From JAJKJG01 sp036389455 (GTDB lineage Bacteria; Pseudomonadota; Alphaproteobacteria; Rhizobiales; Beijerinckiaceae): 64,000 nt of DNA. Both the position numbers and the translations under genes were made by a program. The notes beneath the pieces were generated by a model that did not search any database, had not been told where the DNA came from, and was given only the letters and a program-made list of their open reading frames with translations. The stretch spans positions 1 through 64,000 of the forward strand of contig DASVPW010000217.1 in assembly GCA_036389455.1 (NCBI GenBank), read 5' to 3'. Positions 34,861 to 42,688 of this stretch are shown here, piece after piece (position 1 is the first letter of the stretch; each line of letters starts with the position of its first letter).

Positions 34861-36123
34861 TCACTCCGCCTCGAGCATCAGCCGGGCCCGGGCCCGGAGC
34901 TTCTCGGTCTCGCTCTTGAGCTGGCCGCAGGCGGCGAGGATGTCGCGGCCGCGCGGCGTGCGCACCGGCGAGGCGTAGCCGGCCCTGAACACGATCTCGG
35001 AGAAGCGCTCGATGCGCTCCCAGTCGGAGCATTCGTACCTGGCGCCGGGCCAGGGGTTGAACGGGATCAGGTTGATCTTGGCCGGCATGCCTTTCAAGAG
35101 CCGCACGAGCTCGCGGGCGTCGGCGTCGGTGTCGTTGACCCCTTTCAGCATCACGTACTCGAAGGTGATGCGGCGCGCGTTCGAGACGCCGGGGTAGGCC
35201 CGGCAGGCGTCGAGGAGGTCCCGGATCGGGTACTTCTTGTTGAGCGGCACGAGCGTGTCGCGCAGGTCGTCGCGGACCGCGTGCAGCGAGATCGCCAGCA
35301 TGGAGCTCGCCTCGCGGCCGAGGCGCTCCATCTGCGGCACGACGCCCGAGGTCGAGACCGTGATGCGCCGGCGCGAGAGGCCGAGGCCCTCGTTGTCGGC
35401 GAGCACGCCGACAGCGTCCACCACGGCGTCGAGGTTGTAGAGCGGCTCGCCCATGCCCATGAAGACGACGTTCGAGACGAAGCGCTCGCCGCCCGAGGGC
35501 ACGAAGGCGCCTTCCGGCGGGGCTTTTCCGGGCCAATCGCCGAGGCGGTCGCGGGCGACGATCGCCTGGGCGGCGATCTCCTGGGCCGTGAGGTTGCGGA
35601 CGAGCCGCTGCGTGCCCGTGTGGCAGAACGAGCAGGTCAGCGTGCAGCCGACCTGGCTCGACACGCAGAGCGTGCCGCGGTCGACCTCCGGGATGTAGAC
35701 GCACTCGATCTCGGCGCCGCGGTCGTGCGGGCCAGTCGGCGCCATGCGCAGGAGCCACTTGCGGGTGCCGTCCTTCGAGACCTGCTCGGAGACGACCTGC
35801 GGGCGGTCGAGGGTGAAGGCTTCGGCGAGGCGCGCCCGCAGGGGCTTGCCGATGGTCGACATCTCCTCGAACGTCTGCGCGCCACGGAAGGAGATCCAGT
35901 GCCAGAGCTGGGCGGCGCGCATCCTGAGTTCGGCAGCCGGCACGCCGATCTCGACGAGCCTGGCCCTGAGCTCGTCGCGGGTCAGGCCGGCGAGCGACGG
36001 ACGCGCGGAGGCGGCTTTCTGCGCGATAGGCTTTTCAAGGCTGTCCTGGCGCGCAGCCTCGCTCACAGCGGCGGTTGCCGCGTGCGGATCATGCCTGGCG
36101 ATGTCGAGCGACGCCGTCGCCAT
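34861..36123 (-). CDS. rlmN: Dual-specificity RNA methyltransferase RlmN
   Basis: Radical SAM enzyme that methylates C2 of A2503 in 23S rRNA and A37 in tRNAs. 420 residues; the N-terminal helical domain is preceded by an unstructured 45-residue extension, the radical SAM cysteines are in CTLTCSFCHTG, and GMGEPLYNLDAV and ISLHAVRDDLRDTLVPLNK are diagnostic for RlmN. The catalytic C-terminal cysteine occurs near IRFSEIVF/RGRDILAACGQL. It is a single housekeeping gene followed by a repeat-containing gap. Confidence 0.95.
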   Translation of the reverse strand: MATASLDIARHDPHAATAAVSEAARQDSLEKPIAQKAASARPSLAGLTRDELRARLVEIGVPAAELRMRAAQLWHWISFRGAQTFEEMSTIGKPLRARLAEAFTLDRPQVVSEQVSKDGTRKWLLRMAPTGPHDRGAEIECVYIPEVDRGTLCVSSQVGCTLTCSFCHTGTQRLVRNLTAQEIAAQAIVARDRLGDWPGKAPPEGAFVPSGGERFVSNVVFMGMGEPLYNLDAVVDAVGVLADNEGLGLSRRRITVSTSGVVPQMERLGREASSMLAISLHAVRDDLRDTLVPLNKKYPIRDLLDACRAYPGVSNARRITFEYVMLKGVNDTDADARELVRLLKGMPAKINLIPFNPWPGARYECSDWERIERFSEIVFRAGYASPVRTPRGRDILAACGQLKSETEKLRARARLMLEAE

Positions 36124-36210
36124 CGGAAGAAGACCTCGTTCGGGAGAGCGAGGGTTTCATATAGGCAATTTGGGGCCGGATCGTGAGTCCCGCACCCGCC
36201 GGGGAGGCCT

Positions 36211-36330
36211 AAAATCCCTCTCCGCAAGGGAGGGCCGGCTCGGGCGAAGGCCGAGCGGGGTGGGGAACCGCTGCCAGGATGGACTCTCCCCTCCCACCCA
36301 GCATCGCTTCGCCCGCTACCTCCGCAGGGA
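36211..36330. repeat. Inverted pair of intergenic palindromic repeats
   Basis: The first copy runs ccctctccgcaagggaggg, then GCTCGG-N7-CCGAGC (36238-36256) and ggggtgggg. The second copy, reading the opposite strand from about 36330, has the same order in weaker form (gcgggcgaagcg, ctgggtggg, aggggagag). Together they form a head-to-head pair in the gap between rlmN and the ialB-like gene. The elements belong to the same family as those at 13695 and 12725. Confidence 0.65.
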
Positions 36331-36334
36331 AGGA

Positions 36335-37024
36335 TTAGCGGCACTCCTTCTGGACCCGCTCCAGGGCGTCGCCGAACCCTTTCAGGGAATAGCGGTCACT
36401 CGTCGCGTTGCTCTTCACCGAGGTGCCCTTCACGACGAGGTCGTTCGCCCGCTTCATGGCCTCGACCACGCGGCCCTCCTCGGCCGGGTTCTTGACCCAC
36501 AGGTTCTTGCCCTTGGCGACGAGGACGAACTGGTCGCGCCCCATGATGGCCTGGTGGTCGACGCCCTCTTTCAGGTCGAAGTTCATGATCAGGCTGATCT
36601 CGTTCCTGACCTTCTCGGCCGGCCGCGTCGCCACGAACATGTAGCCCGGCAGGTCCTTGAGGTTCGCCGGCGTGCGCTGCTTCGGCTGCGAGAGCGCGTA
36701 GCAGACCTTGGCCTTGGGGTTCGCCGTCGTCGTGTAGACGCCCCAGTCGCCGAAGCTCTGCACGAGGGTCGCCTGCCCGCCGCCGGGGGAGGCGGAGCCG
36801 GGGGCGGGCTTCGCGCCGGTCTTGGCGTCCGGTTTGGCCCCGGGCTTCTGGGCGGATCTGGCGTCGGGCTTGGCGGCCGGGGGCTTGCCCTTCTGGCCCT
36901 GGGCCTGACCGGACGACGTCCCGCCGCGCTGCTGCGTCTGGGCCGAAAGGCCGGTCGCGAAGCCGGCGAGGAGGAGGGCCGAGAGGGCCACGCGGGAGAG
37001 GGCGCGAATCATGACGCGAACCAT
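36335..37024 (-). CDS. Invasion-associated locus B (IalB) family protein
   Basis: A 229-residue exported protein with a signal peptide (LSALLLAGFATGLSA-Q) and a long low-complexity Lys/Pro/Gly/Ala linker (about 35-80, repeating PGAKPDAKTGAKP). The IalB domain follows: QSFGDWGVYTTTANPKAKVC, MFVATRPAEKVRNEISLIM and a C-terminal cysteine (VQKECR) that may pair with the first. In Bartonella IalB affects host-cell entry; in free-living relatives the role is unknown. Two starts 12 bp apart (37024, 37012) are possible. Confidence 0.85.
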   Translation of the reverse strand: MVRVMIRALSRVALSALLLAGFATGLSAQTQQRGGTSSGQAQGQKGKPPAAKPDARSAQKPGAKPDAKTGAKPAPGSASPGGGQATLVQSFGDWGVYTTTANPKAKVCYALSQPKQRTPANLKDLPGYMFVATRPAEKVRNEISLIMNFDLKEGVDHQAIMGRDQFVLVAKGKNLWVKNPAEEGRVVEAMKRANDLVVKGTSVKSNATSDRYSLKGFGDALERVQKECR

Positions 37025-37147
37025 AAGGGCCTGAGGTTTTGCGGGCCAGGGTGGAGCCTTAAGCCTCAACAGGGACTCACGAACCGGGCGGAATTGGGAT
37101 ACTGGCGGGCCCGAGAGCCTCATTCGAAAGCGCCGGGGGACAGCGTC

Positions 37148-38122
37148 ATGAAAGCGATCCTGTGCCGAAGCTTCGGCGGGCCCGAGACCCTCGTCATCGA
37201 CGACGTGCCGGCGCCTTCGCCCGGCCCCGCGGAGGCGCTGGTGCGGGTGCACCTTACCGCGCTCAACTTCTTCGACACGCTGATCATCGAGGACAAGTAC
37301 CAGCTCAAGCCGCCGCTGCCGTTCTCGCCCGGGGCCGAGTTCTGTGGCACCGTCGAGGCGCTCGGGCCGGGCACGGAAGGGCTCAAGGTCGGCGAGCGGG
37401 TCATCGGCTCGATCGGCTACGGGGCGTGCCGCGAGCTCGTCACGGCCCGCGCCGACCGTCTGACCCGGGTGCCGGAGGGCGTCACGGACGAGCAGGCGGC
37501 GGGGCTCACCATCACCTACGGGACCTCGCTCCACGCCCTGAAGGACCGGGCGCAGGTCCGCCCCGGCGAGACGCTCGCGGTGCTCGGCGCCGCAGGCGGC
37601 GTCGGCCTCGCGGCGGTCGAGATCGGCAAGCTCCTGGGGGCGCGGGTCGTCGCCTGCGCCTCCTCCGACGACAAGCTCGCAATCGCCCGGGAGCACGGCG
37701 CCGACGAGACCCTCAACTACGCCCGCGAGAGCCTGCGCGAGGGCCTGCGGCGCCTGACCGGGGACGAGGGCGTCGACGTGCTCTACGACCCGGTCGGCGG
37801 CGACCTCGCCGAGCCGGGCTTACGCAGCATGGCCTGGAAGGGGCGCTACCTCGTGATCGGCTTCGCGGGCGGTCGGATCCCGAAGATCCCGCTCAACCTC
37901 GTGCTGCTGAAGGGCTGCGACGTGCAGGGCGTGTTCTGGGGCTCCTTCGTGGACCGGGAGCCGGCCGCGCATGCCGCCAACATGGCCTGGCTCCTCGGGC
38001 ATGTGGCTTCAGGGGGGCTGTCGGCCCGGGTGCACGGGGTCTACCCGCTCGCCGAGACCCCGGCGGCGCTCGGGATCCTCGCCCGGCGGGAAGCGACCGG
38101 CAAGGTGCTGGTCAGACCGTGA
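37148..38122 (+). CDS. NADPH:quinone oxidoreductase, zinc-independent MDR family
   Basis: A 324-residue quinone reductase-like protein (MKAILCRSFGGPETLVIDDV). It lacks the catalytic zinc ligands and contains ALNFFDTLIIEDKYQLKPPL, PFSPGAEFCGTVEALG and the NADPH motif GAAGGVGLAAVEIGKLLGA. Members reduce quinones or enoyl-thioesters; the substrate is not evident. It overlaps the 3' end of the YkvA gene by 11 bp on the opposite strand. Confidence 0.9.
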   Translation: MKAILCRSFGGPETLVIDDVPAPSPGPAEALVRVHLTALNFFDTLIIEDKYQLKPPLPFSPGAEFCGTVEALGPGTEGLKVGERVIGSIGYGACRELVTARADRLTRVPEGVTDEQAAGLTITYGTSLHALKDRAQVRPGETLAVLGAAGGVGLAAVEIGKLLGARVVACASSDDKLAIAREHGADETLNYARESLREGLRRLTGDEGVDVLYDPVGGDLAEPGLRSMAWKGRYLVIGFAGGRIPKIPLNLVLLKGCDVQGVFWGSFVDREPAAHAANMAWLLGHVASGGLSARVHGVYPLAETPAALGILARREATGKVLVRP

Positions 38123-38528
38123 CGCTGCCGTCGTCCCGGAGCGCCGCCCGCGCCTGCGCCCGGTGGCCTTCGTTGATCGAGCCCGCGACCTGGGAGAGGG
38201 CGGCAAGAAGCAGGGCCGCGTCGTCCACGAAGCCGATCAGCGGCAGGATGTCGGGGATCGCGTCGAGCGGCATGACGAAATAGGCGATAGCGCCAAGCAG
38301 CACGAGCTTCACCCGGGCCGGCGTCGCCGGATCGACGGCGCAGAAGTAGGCCGCCAGGATGTCCTCGGCGAAGGGGATCTTCTGGGCGACCCGCCTGAGC
38401 TTCGAGCGGAACCTCTGCAGCAGGTCCGCCTCGCCGCGCCCGCCCTCGCGCTCGACCTCCTCCTGGCCCAAGCGGCGCATGGCCTCGATCTCGGCCTTGG
38501 TGAAGGGCCTCGTGAAGCTGTCGCTCAT
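38112..38528 (-). CDS. YkvA/DUF1232 family membrane protein
   Basis: A 138-residue protein with the DUF1232 core KLVLLGAIAYFVMPLDAIPD followed by ILPLIGFVDDAALLLAAL, two membrane-embedded hydrophobic segments and a charged N-terminus. The function is unknown. GGAGAGAGG precedes the ATG at 38528. The convergent overlap of 11 bp with the quinone reductase gene is real, as both stops are supported. Confidence 0.85.
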   Translation of the reverse strand: MSDSFTRPFTKAEIEAMRRLGQEEVEREGGRGEADLLQRFRSKLRRVAQKIPFAEDILAAYFCAVDPATPARVKLVLLGAIAYFVMPLDAIPDILPLIGFVDDAALLLAALSQVAGSINEGHRAQARAALRDDGSVTV

Positions 38529-38752
38529 TCCTCTCTCCGGCGGGCGGCAGAAGCCGCCCTGAAGAAAAGATGGCCTCGCGACCGTGGCGGCACAAGGACG
38601 ATGGAAATCTCTCGGGAGGCCTCGCCGCCAGAGCAGGATTTGCGCGAAGGACACCGGTTCGCGGCAAAGATCATGCTCAACCGAGGAGATAGAGCGAAAC
38701 TCGAGTCCCGATTAGACTGGAGCCCGACAAGGAATCCTGGCCGAGGCCGACG

Positions 38753-39286
38753 ATGACGAGGGTCCCGCCTTCGCCGACGGGGAATCCCGAGGCGGCCACG
38801 TTCGCCGTCGTCGACCTGAGACATCATCCCGAGCACGCCGCCGCCGTCGCGGCCTGGGTGCATCGGGAGTGGTGGTCGGGCTCGGCGGTGTCGCTCGCGG
38901 CCCTGACGGAATGGGCCGAAGGCTGTGCCGCGTCGAACGGCTTCCCTGGAGTGCTGGTCGCGGTTTCGCAGGGGCGGGCGATCGGGTCGGTCTTCCTCCA
39001 CGGGACCGAGGCCGAGGATCGCCCGGCGTTTACGCCTTATCTCGGAGCCCTCTACGTCGAGCCGTCCTGGCGCCGGCAGGGTGTCGGCCGCGCCCTGGTG
39101 CAGGCCGTCGAGCGGCATGCCGCCGGGCTCGGGTTCGACCGGCTCTACCTGAATGCCGTCCCGAGCCGGACCTCGTTCTACGAGCCGCTCGGCTGGAAGG
39201 TCGTCGAGCGCGCATATGGTCCGCACCGGCTGAACATCATGCGTCGCGCTCTGCCGGCCATGAGGCCAAGCTTGCAGGCTCCGTGA
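38753..39286 (+). CDS. GNAT family N-acetyltransferase
   Basis: A 177-residue acetyltransferase with the acetyl-CoA binding motif A region ALYVEPSWRRQGVGRALVQA (R/Q-x-x-G-x-G/A), followed by the later motif FYEPLGWKVVERAYG. The acceptor is unknown. The gene precedes the SDR gene by 82 bp on the same strand without a clear operon link. Confidence 0.87.
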   Translation: MTRVPPSPTGNPEAATFAVVDLRHHPEHAAAVAAWVHREWWSGSAVSLAALTEWAEGCAASNGFPGVLVAVSQGRAIGSVFLHGTEAEDRPAFTPYLGALYVEPSWRRQGVGRALVQAVERHAAGLGFDRLYLNAVPSRTSFYEPLGWKVVERAYGPHRLNIMRRALPAMRPSLQAP

Positions 39287-39368
39287 CCGCTTAGACGCCG
39301 CGGCCGCGGGCCGGTTGCGTGCCTCCCGTCGCGCCCTTAAGCACGGCCGTGACGCGGGAGACGAAAAG

Positions 39369-40154
39369 ATGAAGCTCGACAGTTCCGTTTCGGCGGTGGT
39401 GACCGGCGGGGCCTCCGGCCTCGGCGAGGCGACGGCCCGCATGCTGCGCTTGGCCGGCGTGAAGGTTGCGATCTTCGACATGCAGGCGGAGCGCGGGGAA
39501 GCGATCGCGAAGGAGATCGGCGCCCTCTTTTGCGAGGTGAACGTCACCGACGAGCCTTCCGTCGACGCGGCGCTCGCGAAGGCAAGAGAGCGGAACGGCG
39601 TCGAGCGCATCCTCGTCAACTGCGCCGGCGTCGCGCCGGGCCGGCGCACCGTGTCGAAGAAGCGCGAGACGGGCGAGCTTGTGGCCCACGACATCGAAAC
39701 CTTCCGCCGCACCGTCGAGGTGAACCTGATCGGCACCTACCTCATGATCGCGAAGTCGGCCCTCGCCATGGCGGCCCTCGACCCGGCGACGGCGGACGGC
39801 GCTCGCGGCGTGATCGTCTCGACGGCCTCCGTCGCGGCTGAGGACGGGCAGATCGGCCAGGCCGCCTACGGGTCCTCGAAGGCCGGGGTGCTGGGGCTCA
39901 CGCTCCCGGTCGCCCGCGACCTCGCCGGCTACGGCATCCGGGTCATGACCATCATGCCCGGCCTCTTCCACACGCCGATGTTCGATGGCCTGCCCGAGGA
40001 CGTCCGCAAGGCGCTTGCCGCGAGCGTCCCCTTCCCCTCCCGCCTCGGGCGCGCCGACGAGTACGCCGCGCTTGTCCGCGCCATCGTCGAGAATGACATG
40101 CTCAACGGCGAATCGATCCGCCTCGACGGGGCGCTCAGGATGGCGCCGAAATAG
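39369..40154 (+). CDS. SDR-family 3-hydroxyacyl-CoA dehydrogenase type (HSD17B10-like)
   Basis: A 261-residue short-chain dehydrogenase: TGGASGLGEATARML, NCAGVAPG, STASVAAEDGQIGQAAYGSS with the YxxxK motif YGSSKAG, and the C-terminal ESIRLDGALRMAPK. This resembles type 2 3-hydroxyacyl-CoA dehydrogenase (HSD17B10), which oxidises short-chain 3-hydroxyacyl-CoA with NAD. It would fit C4 metabolism in this genome, but the precise substrate is inferred. The ATG at 39369 follows a gacgaaaag context with a weak ribosome site. Confidence 0.87.
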   Translation: MKLDSSVSAVVTGGASGLGEATARMLRLAGVKVAIFDMQAERGEAIAKEIGALFCEVNVTDEPSVDAALAKARERNGVERILVNCAGVAPGRRTVSKKRETGELVAHDIETFRRTVEVNLIGTYLMIAKSALAMAALDPATADGARGVIVSTASVAAEDGQIGQAAYGSSKAGVLGLTLPVARDLAGYGIRVMTIMPGLFHTPMFDGLPEDVRKALAASVPFPSRLGRADEYAALVRAIVENDMLNGESIRLDGALRMAPK

Positions 40155-40227
40155 CAAACGCGGTCATCCTCGGGCGGGCCTAAGTGGAGACCCGGAGACC
40201 TCGTGCCGTCCGGCTTTGGGCCAGGCA

Positions 40228-40278
40228 TCCACGCCTTTGCGGGGGGTAGGCGTGGATGGCCGGACCAGGCCCGGCCAT
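40228..40278. repeat. Double palindromic element in the gap after the SDR gene
   Basis: Two perfect inverted repeats share one base: TCCACGCCT-N11-AGGCGTGGA (40228-40256) and ATGGCCGG-N7-CCGGCCAT (40256-40278). They lie between convergent genes (stops at 40154 and 40291). The sequence type (gtggatggccgg...ccggccatgacg) is recognisable as a common intergenic element of Hyphomicrobiales, recalled rather than searched. Confidence 0.6.
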
Positions 40279-40290
40279 GACGGCGTGACC

Positions 40291-40581
40291 TCACCCCGCC
40301 AGCCGGTCCATGGTCTGCGCCAGCTCCACGTCGTGGCGGGTGAGGCCACCCGCGCTGTGCGTCGTGAGCGTCACCTCGACGGTGCGCCAGGCGTTGCGCC
40401 ATTCGGGGTGGTGGTCCATGCGCTCGGCCGCGAGGGCGACGCGGGTCATGAAACCGAAGGCCTCATTGAAGTCGGCGAAGCGGAACGTCTTCGCGATGGC
40501 GTCGCGGCCTTCGACCATGGCCCAGCCGTCGAGGGCCGGCAGCAGCTCCTTGCGTTCGGCCTCGGAGAGGGGCTTCGCCAT
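40291..40581 (-). CDS. phhB: 4a-Hydroxytetrahydrobiopterin dehydratase (pterin carbinolamine dehydratase)
   Basis: A 96-residue enzyme that dehydrates 4a-hydroxytetrahydropterin, recycling the pterin cofactor of phenylalanine hydroxylase; it may also have a coactivator role. The signature HHPEWRNAWRTVEVTLTTH-x-AGGLTRHD is complete, with the catalytic histidines. The ThpR-like gene follows 14 bp upstream on the same strand. A phenylalanine hydroxylase gene is not in the window. Confidence 0.93.
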   Translation of the reverse strand: MAKPLSEAERKELLPALDGWAMVEGRDAIAKTFRFADFNEAFGFMTRVALAAERMDHHPEWRNAWRTVEVTLTTHSAGGLTRHDVELAQTMDRLAG

Positions 40582-40595
40582 CCGTCAACCGCCCT

Positions 40596-41132
40596 TCACC
40601 CCAGCGGGTACGCCGCCTCCACCACATACGGCCCGCCGCCGACGGAATCGCGGGACGAGAACAGGACGAAGCGGTTCGCCGTGAAGGTGAGCTTCGGGAA
40701 CCGGCCCCTTGTCGCGATGTAGCCGGCGACGTCGATGGGGGAGGCGTCGCGAAGCCGCGCGAGCGTCACGTGCGGCACGAACTTGCGCCGCTCGGGCGGC
40801 AGGCCCGCCCGGCGCACGATGCGCTCCTGCTCGGCCTGGAGGTCGGAAAGGCCGTTCGTCGGCACGGCGCGGGCGAAGACGGCGCGGGGGCGCTCGCCGC
40901 CGAAGCTCGCCAAACCGTCGATCGTCACCGTCACGGGCTCGCGGCGCCGCCCCTCGCCGAGAAGCGAGAACACGTCGCGGGCCAAGGAGTGGTCGACGTC
41001 GCCGATGAAGCGGAGCGTGATGTGGTAGTTCTCGGGGTCGATCCAGCGGGCGCCGGGGAGGCCGCCGCGGTAGCCCGACAGCTCCGCTCCGATCTCGGTC
41101 GGGATCTCGAGGCCGGTGAACAGACGGGGCAT
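40596..41132 (-). CDS. thpR: RNA 2',3'-cyclic phosphodiesterase (ThpR/LigT)
   Basis: A 178-residue 2H-phosphoesterase with both H-x-T/S-x motifs: YHITLRF (His37 region) and PHVTLAR (near residue 119). It opens 2',3'-cyclic phosphates on RNA, and in vitro some members ligate tRNA halves. It is in a short operon with the pterin dehydratase gene; no functional link between them is known. Confidence 0.92.
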   Translation of the reverse strand: MPRLFTGLEIPTEIGAELSGYRGGLPGARWIDPENYHITLRFIGDVDHSLARDVFSLLGEGRRREPVTVTIDGLASFGGERPRAVFARAVPTNGLSDLQAEQERIVRRAGLPPERRKFVPHVTLARLRDASPIDVAGYIATRGRFPKLTFTANRFVLFSSRDSVGGGPYVVEAAYPLG

Positions 41133-41251
41133 CGGCGACCCTCCGGAACTGGACTCTGAACCGCCGGATCATGGGGGCGGACGGGCCGCCCCGGCAATCC
41201 CCGCCCGGGAATCGATCAACAGCCGCTTTGGTTCCCGCCCGAAGGGCGCGC

Positions 41252-41926
41252 TCAGGGCCTGAGGCGGGCGAGGAACGCCTCGACGGTCGGCACGATGCGC
41301 TCGACGATGCGCTCGATGCCCTTCTGGGTCGGGTGCAGGCCGTCGGGAAGGTTGAGGACGCGGTCGCCGGCGACGCCGTCGAGGAAGAACGGGTAGAGCA
41401 CGAGCCCGTGCTTTTTGGCGAGGTCCGGGTAGATCGCGTCGAGGCGGTCCGTGTAGGCGGTCCCGAGGTTGCGCTGGGCCAGCATGCCGGCGAGCATGAC
41501 CGGGATGCCGCGGCCTTTCAGCCGCGTCACGATGGCCTCGAGCGCGTTGCGGGTGACGGCCGGGTCCGTCCCGCGCAGCATGTCGTTCGCCCCGAGCTCG
41601 ACGATCACCCCGTCGGCGCCGTCCGGGACCGACCAGTCGAGGCGCTCGAGGCCGCCGGTCGAGGTGTCGCCGGAGACGCCCGCGTTGACGAGCCGCACGT
41701 CGTGGCCGCGCTCTTTGAGGGCCCGCTCCAGGACCGACACGAAGTCGGCGCCGGGCGGCAGACCGTAGCCGGCGGTCAGGCTGTCGCCGAGCACCACGAG
41801 GGTGAGCGGACGCCCTCCTTGCGCGGCTGCCATGCCGAACGGCCCCGATCCGGCCAGAAAAGCCACAATCATCCCGGCAATGATCCCCCTGAAGGCGCGT
41901 TGGCGCAGCATTCGCAAGACACCCAT
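41252..41926 (-). CDS. SGNH arylesterase/thioesterase I (TesA-like)
   Basis: A 224-residue exported GDSL hydrolase: signal peptide of about 35 residues (FRGIIAGMIVAFLAGSG, cleavage near AAA-Q), block I GDSLTAGYG with the catalytic Ser, block III GANDML and block V DGLHPT with Asp and His. It hydrolyses esters or thioesters in the periplasm. It is divergent from an ABC ATPase and permease pair, the same arrangement as tesA/ybbA/ybbP in E. coli. The start could be 41926 or 41911; neither has a strong ribosome site. Confidence 0.88.
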   Translation of the reverse strand: MGVLRMLRQRAFRGIIAGMIVAFLAGSGPFGMAAAQGGRPLTLVVLGDSLTAGYGLPPGADFVSVLERALKERGHDVRLVNAGVSGDTSTGGLERLDWSVPDGADGVIVELGANDMLRGTDPAVTRNALEAIVTRLKGRGIPVMLAGMLAQRNLGTAYTDRLDAIYPDLAKKHGLVLYPFFLDGVAGDRVLNLPDGLHPTQKGIERIVERIVPTVEAFLARLRP

Positions 41927-41987
41927 ATGAGCGGGCCGAACCGGCCCTTCCTTGAAGCTCCAGCCGCGAGACATCGGGTCCCCCACG

Positions 41988-42680
41988 ATGACGGACAAGG
42001 CCATCGCGCTCGAAAACCTGCACCTGAGCCTCGGGCGCGGCCCGGCGCGTGTGCATATCCTGAAAGGCATCTCGCTCGCCATCGGCCGCGGCGAGGCGGT
42101 CGGCCTCGTCGGCCCCTCGGGCTCGGGCAAGTCGACGCTGCTCATGGTGATGGCGGGCCTCGAGCGCCCGGATTCCGGCCGCGTCGTCGTCGACGGCACC
42201 GACATCGGCCGCCTCGACGAGGACGCTCTCGCGAGATTCCGCGGCCGTCGAATCGGAATCGTGTTCCAGAGCTTCCACCTCGTGCCGACCATGACGGCGC
42301 TGGAGAACGTGGCCCTGCCGCTCGAGCTCGCCGGCGCCGACGACGCGTTTGAGCGCGCCGAGGCCGAGCTCGCCGCCGTCGGCCTCGGGAAGCGCCTCAG
42401 CCATTACCCGGCGCAGCTCTCCGGCGGCGAGCAGCAGCGGGTCGCGATCGCTCGCGCCGTCGCCCCGAACCCGGCAATCCTCGTCGCCGACGAGCCGACC
42501 GGCAACCTCGACGAGACCACCGGCAAGTCGATCATCGACCTGCTCTTCGCCTTGAAGCGCGACCGCGGCTCGACCCTCGTGCTCGTGACCCACGATCCCG
42601 CTCTCGCGGCCCGCTGCGACCGGACGCTCCGCCTCCACCTCGGGCACCTCGAGAGCGACGCCCATCCGGCGGCGGCCTGA
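41988..42680 (+). CDS. ABC transporter ATP-binding protein (YbbA-like)
   Basis: A 230-residue ABC ATPase with Walker A GPSGSGKSTL, Q-loop VFQSFHLVPTMTALENV, signature LSGGEQQRVAIARAV, Walker B ILVADEPTGNLDE and H-loop VTHDP. This is the LolD/YbbA/MacB branch and is partnered with the large FtsX-like permease that begins 8 bp later. In E. coli and others the YbbAP pair acts with TesA in envelope lipid or metabolite handling. The ATG at 41988 is the likely start; an upstream in-frame codon at 41952 is in the shared promoter region. Confidence 0.92.
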   Translation: MTDKAIALENLHLSLGRGPARVHILKGISLAIGRGEAVGLVGPSGSGKSTLLMVMAGLERPDSGRVVVDGTDIGRLDEDALARFRGRRIGIVFQSFHLVPTMTALENVALPLELAGADDAFERAEAELAAVGLGKRLSHYPAQLSGGEQQRVAIARAVAPNPAILVADEPTGNLDETTGKSIIDLLFALKRDRGSTLVLVTHDPALAARCDRTLRLHLGHLESDAHPAAA

Positions 42681-42688
42681 GTCTTCCC

